NCBI GenBank assembly: GCA_946222435.1
Contig: CAMIOJ010000038.1
Span: 1-11,663 of the forward strand
From: an uncultured Micrococcus sp.
GTDB lineage: Bacteria > Actinomycetota > Actinomycetes > Actinomycetales > Micrococcaceae
Direction of reading: 5' to 3'
DNA length: 11,663 bases
Shown here piece by piece: positions 5,890-11,663 of this stretch. The stretch's first letter is position 1. Each line of letters begins with the position of its first letter. Position numbers and translations under genes: made by a program. Below the pieces are notes generated by a model that was not told the DNA's origin, did no database searches, and saw nothing but the letters and a program-made list of their open reading frames with translations.

Positions 5890-6777
5890 TCAGTCCTCCG
5901 GGTTCAGGTCCGCCTCGCCCACCCACGGCTCGGCGAAGCCGTCGTAGGTGCCGTCCTCGAGCGCGACCATGAGCCACTGGTCCACATAGTGCTTGAAGAC
6001 GTCATCACCCTGGGGAAGCATGTAGCCCTGCACCGAGTAGTCGAAGGGCTCGTCCGGGTTCACGGCGCACAGCTCGTCGTACTCGTGGTCCGTGTACAGG
6101 ACCTCGGCACGGTCAGTGGTCATCACGTCCGCCTCGCCGGCAGCCAGGGCGTCGAAGATCGTCAGGTTGTCATGGGTGACCAGCTCACCGTCCGGATAGT
6201 GCTCGCGGGCGAACTCCTCGTTGGTGCCGCCCTCCGGGAAGATCGACCGCACCCCCGGCTGGTTGATGTCCTCGATCGTCTGGTACTTGTCCACGTCCTC
6301 GCAGCGGGCAATCGGGGTCTTGCCGTCCTCGAGGGTCCGCTCGGAGAAGTAGACCTTCTCCGCCCGTTCCGGGTTCATGGAGATGCCGCCGACCGCCACG
6401 TCGCACCCGCCCAGGAAGTCGTCCATGAGGTCGCCCCAGCTGGTGGTGACGAACTCCGCCTCCACACCGATGGTCTCGGCGAGGTCCCGGGCCATCTCCA
6501 CGTCGATGCCCTTGAGCTCCCCGTCCTCGGTCTTCTCGGTGAACGGCGGATAGTCGCCGGTGGTGCAGACCCGGAGCTTGCCGGCCGTGCGGATCTGCTC
6601 GATCCTGCTCGGCTCCTGCTCCGGCGTGGGGTCCGTGCTCTGGGCCTCGGTGGGGGTGGAGACGGCGGCCGTGTCCAGGCCGTCGTCCGTCCCGCCGGGC
6701 GAGGTGCAGCCGGAGACGAACAGGGCCAGGGCCGCGCCGAGGGCGGCCAGGGTGATGTGGGGACGGTGGGCGCGCAT
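5890..6777 (-). CDS. Lipoprotein with solute-binding fold, cyclohexadienyl dehydratase (PheC)-like
   Basis: A 295-aa exported lipoprotein: charged N-terminus, hydrophobic core and lipobox VSGC with the acylated cysteine at C24, then an acidic/Thr/Pro linker to about residue 58. The rest is a bacterial extracellular solute-binding (family 3) fold. It is unusually close to the Pseudomonas periplasmic cyclohexadienyl dehydratase, which makes phenylpyruvate or phenylalanine from prephenate or arogenate: TTGDYPPF (72-79), TSWGDLM (112-118), GISMNPER (131-138), DGKTPI (151-156), PEGGTNEEFA (181-190), TTDRAE (220-225) and FKHYVDQWL (261-269). By my recollection of that enzyme, its Asp21, Lys100 and general-acid Glu173 align with D75, K153 and E225 here. 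No transporter permease or ATPase is adjacent. The ATG has a GAGAGGGG Shine-Dalgarno about 6 nt upstream. The alternative is an ordinary amino-acid binding protein. The fold is certain, the enzyme role likely but inferred. Confidence 0.85.
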   Translation of the reverse strand: MRAHRPHITLAALGAALALFVSGCTSPGGTDDGLDTAAVSTPTEAQSTDPTPEQEPSRIEQIRTAGKLRVCTTGDYPPFTEKTEDGELKGIDVEMARDLAETIGVEAEFVTTSWGDLMDDFLGGCDVAVGGISMNPERAEKVYFSERTLEDGKTPIARCEDVDKYQTIEDINQPGVRSIFPEGGTNEEFAREHYPDGELVTHDNLTIFDALAAGEADVMTTDRAEVLYTDHEYDELCAVNPDEPFDYSVQGYMLPQGDDVFKHYVDQWLMVALEDGTYDGFAEPWVGEADLNPED

Positions 6778-6815
6778 GAGCTGCCCCTCTCGGTCAGGTG
6801 CGACGTGACGAAGTG

Positions 6816-6834
6816 AGTGACGCGGATCACTCTA
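6816..6834 (-). promoter_or_regulatory. Possible -10 element and overlapping palindrome upstream of the pheC-like gene
   Basis: On the minus strand TAGAGT (6834 to 6829) is a plausible -10, about 50 nt before the start codon. It overlaps a short palindrome, AGTGA-N6-TCACT (6816-6831), that could be an operator. No convincing -35 is seen at the right distance, so this is tentative. Confidence 0.3.
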
Positions 6835-6899
6835 GTCGCCCCGGTCGACGAGCGCGCACCTGCTGCCCACATCACGAGACCCCCGCCCCGCCGGGACGG

Positions 6900-6930
6900 T
6901 CCGGACAGGTCTGCCGGGGGCAGCACCGGA
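6900..6930 (-). terminator. Candidate terminator after the exonuclease gene
   Basis: Nested arms CTGCC/GGCAG (6911-6915 and 6919-6923) lie inside TCCGG/CCGGA (6900-6904 and 6926-6930), just past the stop codon at 6934. The structure is GC-rich, has a 3-nt inner loop and is not followed by a U-tract. Confidence 0.35.
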
Positions 6931-6933
6931 GGG

Positions 6934-8550
6934 TCAGGAGCGCAGCCACCGCAGCGCGGTGATGGCCAGCCAGACGCTCAGGAACGCGAACACTACCGTC
7001 ATGCCGACCCCGACACCCACCTGGCCAGCGTCTCCCGCACTCATGTCCTCCACGATCACGCCGATACCGGCGGCGGTCATCACCGCCCCGAACAGCGCGA
7101 CCAGCATCATCACCGCGCCGACGACCTTCTTCACCGCACGCACGCCGTCACTCCCCCCGGTCTCCGGATGCGGCACCGGGACCGGTCCACGGCGGTCCAT
7201 CGGGCCGCCCTCTCCGACCGGCCCCGACGCGCGGCCCTCCTCCGCACGGGACTGCCCGGCACGGTCCTCCCCCGCGCGGTCCGGCTGCTCCCACGGCCGC
7301 GGGCCGCTCCTCTCGTCGAAGTGGGAGCGGCGCAGCGCGGACGGGGTGAAGGACGAGTCTGGGTAGGTGCGGCCGGCCGACGTCTCGGGTTCAGCACCGT
7401 GCACAGCAGGCCGAGTCTCGGGTGCCGGTGACAACGTGGCCTCCTCGACGGAAGGTGCTGCAGCTGCCGGGTCCTGCGTCCCTTCGCCCTGGTCGACATC
7501 ATGCCCACGGGAGCCCAGGACCGCGATGCCCGTCCGGGGCTCCTGTCCATCCAAGGCCTCCAGGAATGCCACCGCGGTCATGGCGCGGATCGACTGCCCG
7601 GCCTCGCCATAGTGGACGGCCTTCCGCTCCTTGGTCGTCATGTTCACAGCGAGGGCCTCGTCCCCGGACGCGAGCGCGGCGAGGTCGTCCCGGTTTCCGG
7701 CCACCAGCACCGTGGTCTTCCTGGTGACGTTCTTCTGCGGGTGCCCACCCGCGGCGGCGATGCGTTCCCACAGGCCGTACCGGTCTCGGCCCTGCACGGG
7801 ACCGGAGATCACCACGTGCTCGCCGTACAGGGGATGTCCCGGATCCGCATCCGCTGCCGCCTGGGGCATGTCTGCGACCTTGGTCTTGGATGCGCGGCTG
7901 AACCACTCCTGGCGGCCCGGGTCCTCTTCCACCTCAGCCGCGGCCGGAATGGAACCCGACGTTCTGCGCCGGGCCGTTGTCGGTCTCACCTGGCCACCCT
8001 GCGGCCAGAGGTCGCCGAGCCGCTGCACCCCCTGGTCCTTCGCGATCGCCACCAGCACCTCGGCGCACGCCCGGGCATCCTGCTCGGCATCATGGTGGTG
8101 CTCCAGCTCCACACCGTAGGCCTCCGCGAGCACCGGCAGGGTGTGCCGTGGGCTGTCCGGGCGCAGCCGCCGGGACAGCTCCAGCAGGTCCAGCCACTCC
8201 ATCGGCTGCGTCGTGCGCCCCACCTCAGCGCAGGCCGCCTCGTACACCCCGCGGTCGAAGGCGGCGTTGTGCGCCACCAGTGGCAGCTGGGCACCGAGCA
8301 CCTCGAGCTGACCGGCCGCCTCCTCCCATCCGGGTGCGCCCCGTACGTCCTCGGCGCAGATGCCGTGGATGCCGCGGTTCAGCGCGGAGAACGAGTCCAT
8401 GCCGGTCGGCGGCTGCACCAGCAGCCTCTCGGTAGCCACCACCTCGCCCTCACGGACCAGCGCGATGCCGACCGCGCACACGGACGCCCGCTGCGCGTTG
8501 GCGGTCTCCATGTCCACGGCCACGAAGTCCAGGCTCCCCGTCGTGCTCAC
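6934..8550 (-). CDS. DEDDh 3'-5' exonuclease with BRCT-like domain and C-terminal membrane tail
   Basis: A 538-aa protein of three parts. Residues 6-172 are a DnaQ/DNA polymerase III epsilon-type exonuclease: motif I VDMETA (D13, E15), motif II HNAAFD (D99) and motif III HDAEQDA (H153, D158) give the complete DEDDh set. Residues about 240-335 resemble a BRCT domain (YGEHVVISGPVQGRDRYGLW, then AAAGGHPQKNVTRKTTVLVA), as found after such exonucleases in actinobacteria. A long Pro/Ala/acidic, probably disordered linker (about 336-470) leads to two hydrophobic segments near 474-499 and 509-535, ending in RWLRS. These would anchor the protein in the membrane, unexpected for a DNA-processing enzyme. 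The start is GTG 8550 with AGGAGA about 8 nt upstream. No neighbour explains the role. Exonuclease identity is firm, BRCT good; the function of the tail is unknown. Confidence 0.9.
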   Translation of the reverse strand: MSTTGSLDFVAVDMETANAQRASVCAVGIALVREGEVVATERLLVQPPTGMDSFSALNRGIHGICAEDVRGAPGWEEAAGQLEVLGAQLPLVAHNAAFDRGVYEAACAEVGRTTQPMEWLDLLELSRRLRPDSPRHTLPVLAEAYGVELEHHHDAEQDARACAEVLVAIAKDQGVQRLGDLWPQGGQVRPTTARRRTSGSIPAAAEVEEDPGRQEWFSRASKTKVADMPQAAADADPGHPLYGEHVVISGPVQGRDRYGLWERIAAAGGHPQKNVTRKTTVLVAGNRDDLAALASGDEALAVNMTTKERKAVHYGEAGQSIRAMTAVAFLEALDGQEPRTGIAVLGSRGHDVDQGEGTQDPAAAAPSVEEATLSPAPETRPAVHGAEPETSAGRTYPDSSFTPSALRRSHFDERSGPRPWEQPDRAGEDRAGQSRAEEGRASGPVGEGGPMDRRGPVPVPHPETGGSDGVRAVKKVVGAVMMLVALFGAVMTAAGIGVIVEDMSAGDAGQVGVGVGMTVVFAFLSVWLAITALRWLRS

Positions 8551-8631
8551 GTCGGTCTCTCCTCACTGCGCCAGGAGGGCGCGTGTCAGGGGCAGGTCGT
8601 GCCCTCGATTCTGCCTGAGCCGGGACGGCCA

Positions 8632-8668
8632 CGCCCCCGGCACCCACTGGAGGCGGGCACCGGGGGCG
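8632..8668. terminator. Candidate strong hairpin terminator
   Basis: CGCCCCCGG at 8632-8640 and CCGGGGGCG at 8660-8668 form a perfect 9-bp stem with a 19-nt loop, between the small lipoprotein gene and the exonuclease gene. With the nearer hairpin at 8694-8708 it probably separates the two transcription units. It has no U-tract. Confidence 0.4.
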
Positions 8669-8693
8669 AGCGGCCGCCGTCGGGAAGTCCTCG

Positions 8694-8708
8694 GACGGCC
8701 TGGCCGTC
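8694..8708 (-). terminator. Candidate terminator hairpin just after the small lipoprotein gene
   Basis: GACGGCC-T-GGCCGTC is a perfect palindrome that folds as a 5-bp stem with a 5-nt loop. It begins 9 nt past the stop codon at 8718. It has no U-tract. Confidence 0.4.
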
Positions 8709-8717
8709 AGCCGCGCG

Positions 8718-8951
8718 TCAGCGGGTCGCGAAGTTGACGGAGTCGTGCATCCAGATCGGTGAGACGTCCATGTTGATGTCCGCCGGGTCCTTCAGGGTGA
8801 AGGCCACCTTGAAGTTCAGAAACTTGCCCGGCTGGATGCTCACGGTCGGGGCGTCGTCGCCGCGGCTGGTCACGGAGCCGGGCTCGCTGTCACAGGCGCT
8901 CAGGGACAGCATCAGGGCGGGGACGGCCAGCCAGGCCAGGTTCTTCTTCAT
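8718..8951 (-). CDS. Small predicted lipoprotein of unknown function
   Basis: A 77-aa protein with a clear lipoprotein signal: MKK, a hydrophobic core, then the lipobox LSAC with the acylated cysteine at C20. The mature part is only 58 residues, Asp-rich, with likely beta-strand character around FLNFKVAFTL (46-55), and contains no cysteine besides C20. I do not recognise a family. ATG 8951 is chosen because AAGGA lies about 7 nt upstream and the signal peptide begins there; the frame stays open upstream to 9050, but that extension has no support. It is on the same strand as, and downstream of, the glycosyltransferase pair, separated by a 129-bp gap with its own hairpin, so probably a separate transcript. 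It is a surface-anchored protein or possibly a truncated larger lipoprotein. Confidence 0.75.
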   Translation of the reverse strand: MKKNLAWLAVPALMLSLSACDSEPGSVTSRGDDAPTVSIQPGKFLNFKVAFTLKDPADINMDVSPIWMHDSVNFATR

Positions 8952-9054
8952 GGGGATTCCTTCATGCGAGTAGGGATGGGAAGCGCACCCGCTGCCACCG
9001 AGACGGTGTCCAGTGGGCACACACCGCACACGAGGAATCGGGGTGGACACGATA

Positions 9055-9081
9055 AGGCTCCGCCCAGGAGGCGCCCAGCCT
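9055..9081 (-). terminator. Candidate terminator after the glycosyltransferase operon
   Basis: AGGCT at 9055-9059 pairs with AGCCT at 9077-9081, and CGCC (9061-9064) pairs with GGCG (9070-9073) inside it. The hairpin begins at the GT-A stop codon. On the minus strand it is followed by TTATCGTGT, the nearest thing to a U-rich tail in this window. Confidence 0.45.
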
Positions 9082-10475
9082 CAGGCCCAGCCGCCCCACC
9101 AGCCCTCGAGGTCCGGCGCCGGTCCCACCGGAGCCCACCCGAGCCGCCCCACGGGCAGGGTCAGCACCCTCGCCCTGCGGCCACGCGCCTGCGCACGACG
9201 GCCCCGCACGCCGGTCAGCCGCCCCACCTCACGCACCCGGTCGGCTCCGCCGCCGGCGGTCAGCACCACGGTGTCCACGCCGGCACGCTCGAGGCGCAGC
9301 AGCAGCTCGGCCGCGGCCCGCGGGTCCGGCCGGCGCCCGGGCTCGGCAGGCCGCAGCGGTTCATGGAGGAGCACGTCCCAGTCCGGGGCCTCGTCCAGCG
9401 CGGGCGCGGCCAGCGCCTCGTCCTCCGCTGAGGTCACCGCCACCACCCGCGGGTCCTCCAGGCAGCCGCGCGCCGCGGCGCCTGATCCGCTCACGTCCAC
9501 CGTCACCGCAGCGGCCGGGAACGTCTGCAGGGCGGCGTCCACACCGAGCACCACGGCGGCCTCGTCCACCGGGGCGGTCTCGTCCCCCGGGGCATCTCGG
9601 GAGACCACGCCGCCGCCATCGTTCTCACCGGCTGAGAACAGCATCCGCACGCCCACACGCCGGACGCCTCTAGGCGGCGCCGCACCGAGCCCGAGCGTCC
9701 AGCCTCGGCCGGTCGGCGCCGCGATCTTCGCCGCCAGGGTCATGGCCTCGGCGTTCTTCACGCGTCGCGCCTCACCGGGGTCCTCGCGGCCGCCGAAGTC
9801 CTCGCCGAATTGCCAGGCCACGGCCTCGCGCACGTGCCGCAGGTGTGCCCCGCACCGCCAGAGCCGATACCCGAGCTCCCAGTCCTCGCCGCCGTAGCCC
9901 ACGAAGGCCGGGTCGAACCCGCCGGCCTCCGCATAGACCTGACGCGCCACCGTCAGCACGGCGGAGATCACGAACCGGTAGGACGTCGCATCGGCCCGCC
10001 GCAGGTCCGTCGTCTGCCGGTAGCCGTCCAGCAGCCAAACCGGCTCCTCCAGCTCGGCGCCTTCCGGCAATGCCTCACCCGGCATCCAGCCACGCTCCGC
10101 CACGGTCGGGTCGGCGTGCCTGCGCCGCCCGACCACCACCGCCGCCGGGTCCGCCAGCGGCAGCGCGCACGCGGCCTCCAGATACCCAGGCTCGGGAAGC
10201 ATGTCCCCGTCCAGGAAGGCGAGCACCCGTCCCGCCGCGGCCCGCGCTCCCATCGCCCGGGCCGCCGACGCCCGGAAGCCGCGGTCGGGCTGCCGCACCA
10301 CCTGCACGCCGAAGGCCAGCCCGTCCGGGATGCGCGGCGGCTGTGGGGAGCCGTCGTCCGCCACCACCACCTCGAAGCGGTCGGCCGGCATCGTCTGCCG
10401 CGCCAGCGCGGCCAGCAGCCGGTCCAGGCCGTCCTGGTCCCGGTAGTACGGCACGACGACGGACACCTCAGTCAT
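9081..10475 (-). CDS. Family 2-like glycosyltransferase (GT-A fold) with an extra C-terminal domain
   Basis: A 464-aa cytoplasmic sugar transferase. The N-terminal half (1-230) is a GT-A domain: SVVVPYYRDQDGLDRLL (5-21), nucleotide-sugar-binding ADDGS (39-43), the metal-binding DGD (89-91) and a GYGGEDWELGYRL acceptor-side motif (193-205), as in galactosyltransferase-like C-terminal segments. Residues about 270-464 form a second region of unknown fold, rich in Ala, Val and Arg. It contains alternating hydrophobic strands (VVLGVDAAL, VDTVVLTAGG) but no DxD motif, and may be a degenerate second transferase-like domain. The ATG has GGAGG about 8 nt upstream and overlaps the stop of the preceding GT-B gene by 8 bp, so the two are translationally coupled. 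Donor and acceptor are unknown; glycan or glycolipid synthesis for the envelope is a reasonable guess. Confidence 0.88.
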   Translation of the reverse strand: MTEVSVVVPYYRDQDGLDRLLAALARQTMPADRFEVVVADDGSPQPPRIPDGLAFGVQVVRQPDRGFRASAARAMGARAAAGRVLAFLDGDMLPEPGYLEAACALPLADPAAVVVGRRRHADPTVAERGWMPGEALPEGAELEEPVWLLDGYRQTTDLRRADATSYRFVISAVLTVARQVYAEAGGFDPAFVGYGGEDWELGYRLWRCGAHLRHVREAVAWQFGEDFGGREDPGEARRVKNAEAMTLAAKIAAPTGRGWTLGLGAAPPRGVRRVGVRMLFSAGENDGGGVVSRDAPGDETAPVDEAAVVLGVDAALQTFPAAAVTVDVSGSGAAARGCLEDPRVVAVTSAEDEALAAPALDEAPDWDVLLHEPLRPAEPGRRPDPRAAAELLLRLERAGVDTVVLTAGGGADRVREVGRLTGVRGRRAQARGRRARVLTLPVGRLGWAPVGPAPDLEGWWGGWA

Positions 10476-11663
10476 CCTGACCGCCTCCTTCCGCGGTGGT
10501 CGGCCGGGCGCGAGAGGTATCCAGGGCCCTGCCCCAGACCTCGGCGAGCGCCCGGACGGTGTCCTCGGGCGTCGGCGCCAGGCTGAGGCCGGGAGCGAGC
10601 CGGGTGAGCGACGGGTCGGCCACCGCGGCGGCGAGGGCCCGGGTCAACGCCTCCAGCACGGCGTCGTCGTCCGCCGCGCCGCTGACCGTCGCCGCGACAT
10701 CCTGCGCGGCAGTCCCGGCATCGGCGGCCGGGTCCGTCCCGGGCGTCTCGGCCCGGGCCACGTGCAGGGTCCCGGGGCGCAGTGCGTCCATCTCCTCCAC
10801 ATAGGCGCCCGCGGGGACGAGGCAGCGCCGGCCGTGGCCCATCCACGTGGCCAACGAGCCGGACGCGGACACGTTCCGGTGCGCGGCGAACGGCACGGCC
10901 GCCGCGTCCAGCGCCGCGGGCAGCTGCGCGTCCGGGACGAACCCGGTCACCCGGAACCCGAGCCCCTCGGCCGCGGCGGCCTGCTCCAGCTCGGCCACCA
11001 GGTCCTGGTGCCCGGCGGCCACCGGCCCCAGGGCGGTCACCCGGTCCGGCAGACCCTTCAGGTCCTCGCCCCGCTCCGCCGCCTCCCGGCGCACCGCCGC
11101 CAGTGCGGCGACGGCCTCGGCATGGCCCTTTCCGGGATACAGATGGCCCAGCACCACCACGTCCCGCTCCAGCCCCTCGACCTCACCCGGCGCCTGGCCT
11201 TCCCCTGGCACTGTGCCATCCGGCACCGGCAGCGGGACCACGGCGATCGGCGCAGGCTCCACCCCGGCGTCTGCGCACGCGGCACGCAGGAAGCCGGCCT
11301 CGTGCTCGCTGGCCACCACCACGCCGGCGAACGCCCCGGCCAGCTCGGCATACGCCGCCGCCCGGGCCGCGTAGCGCTCGGCTCCCTCGGCCGGCTGGGG
11401 GACGTCGTGCAGGGCGAGCGTCGCAGACTCCGGCAGGACCTCCCGCAGCACCGCCGCCGCCTCCGCCGGCGACCTGCCGAACAGGGCGTCGGTGACGTCC
11501 ACGTGGACGGCCTCTCCGGCTTCCCCGGACGCCCGCAGCCGCTCCGCCGCGGCCTGGAACTGAGCCGCATCCGCGCAGCGCACCAGGTCCACGTCCCACC
11601 GGCCGGCCAGCACAGTGTGTGCGAGTGCGGCGGTCTGCAGCCCGTGGCGGGTCACCCCATGCT
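10468..11663 (-). CDS. GT-B fold glycosyltransferase (5' end probably outside the window)
   Basis: A glycosyltransferase of the GT4-like GT-B type. Counting from the GTG at 11655, 395 residues are visible. The C-terminal donor domain starts with DVVVLGHLYPGKGH (165-178) and has FRVTGFVPDAQLPAALDAA (234-252) and NVSASGSLATWMGHG (261-275), the usual region that holds the nucleotide-sugar phosphates. The N-terminal acceptor domain has HDVPQP (83-88) and VVVASEHEAGF (112-122). The frame is open to the right edge, and the first beta strand expected before RHGLQTAALA is missing from the GTG start, so the true start is probably upstream of the window. GTG 11655 overlaps a TGA in another frame, so a coupled start there cannot be excluded. 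It overlaps the GT-A gene downstream by 8 bp. The substrate is unknown. Confidence 0.85.
   Translation of the reverse strand, partial: HGVTRHGLQTAALAHTVLAGRWDVDLVRCADAAQFQAAAERLRASGEAGEAVHVDVTDALFGRSPAEAAAVLREVLPESATLALHDVPQPAEGAERYAARAAAYAELAGAFAGVVVASEHEAGFLRAACADAGVEPAPIAVVPLPVPDGTVPGEGQAPGEVEGLERDVVVLGHLYPGKGHAEAVAALAAVRREAAERGEDLKGLPDRVTALGPVAAGHQDLVAELEQAAAAEGLGFRVTGFVPDAQLPAALDAAAVPFAAHRNVSASGSLATWMGHGRRCLVPAGAYVEEMDALRPGTLHVARAETPGTDPAADAGTAAQDVAATVSGAADDDAVLEALTRALAAAVADPSLTRLAPGLSLAPTPEDTVRALAEVWGRALDTSRARPTTAEGGGQDD

Noticed and set aside
5890..6777. Part of an amino-acid ABC transporter operon
   Set aside because: No permease or ATPase gene is adjacent, and the sequence follows PheC more closely than typical binding proteins.
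7501..8973. Long plus-strand open frame opposite the exonuclease and lipoprotein genes
   Set aside because: It is antisense to well-supported genes, spans two genes and their hairpins, and shows no domain.
8955..9039. GATTCCT / AGGAATC inverted repeat upstream of the small lipoprotein
   Set aside because: The arms are 7 bp, widely spaced, and one overlaps the ribosome binding site, so chance is the simplest explanation.
9013..9897. Plus-strand open frame opposite the GT-A gene
   Set aside because: The Ser/Ala/Pro/Arg-rich composition is typical of an antisense frame in GC-rich DNA.

Overview
The window is very GC-rich, with G/C-biased third codon positions, Shine-Dalgarno-led ATG/GTG/TTG starts, a Tat-exported phosphatase and short lipoproteins. 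This fits a high-GC actinobacterium, probably Micrococcales (Micrococcus/Kocuria-like); the genus is inference. No tRNA, rRNA, CRISPR array, transposase or replication origin is visible.

Left end (1-3536): a defence/toxin-antitoxin segment. A type I restriction-modification methylase (hsdM, minus strand, 3' end off the window) is divergent from a hipB-hipA toxin-antitoxin pair. A crotonase-fold gene starts 3 bp after hipA and is probably co-transcribed. The 320-bp hsdM-hipB gap is less GC-rich than its surroundings. It holds a perfect 23-bp inverted repeat and three 20-bp palindromes (TTCCGAR-N6-TTCGGAW) spaced exactly 61 bp apart; the last lies just upstream of a likely leaderless hipB promoter. 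I read these as HipB autoregulatory operators.

Middle (3537-8717): mostly envelope and metabolic genes. A small uncharacterised gene (minus) is divergent from a Tat-exported PhoD phosphatase. ACC-ended units recur every 11 bp upstream of phoD, resembling an actinobacterial PHO box. Convergent with phoD is a lipoprotein with a solute-binding fold that closely resembles cyclohexadienyl dehydratase (PheC) and keeps its catalytic residues. Next comes a DEDDh exonuclease fused to a BRCT-like domain and, unusually, to a C-terminal double membrane segment.

Right end (8718-11663): a 77-aa predicted lipoprotein of unknown function and two overlapping glycosyltransferase genes (GT-B fold, then GT-A fold with an extra C-terminal domain), all on the minus strand. 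The GT-B gene probably begins beyond the window edge.

Several GC-rich hairpins between genes are proposed as terminators; none has a clear U-tract. The most noteworthy points are the HipB operator array, the inverted repeat, the HipA lacking the E. coli-type autophosphorylation serine, the crotonase lacking both catalytic glutamates, the PHO-box-like array, the PheC-like lipoprotein and the membrane-tailed exonuclease.
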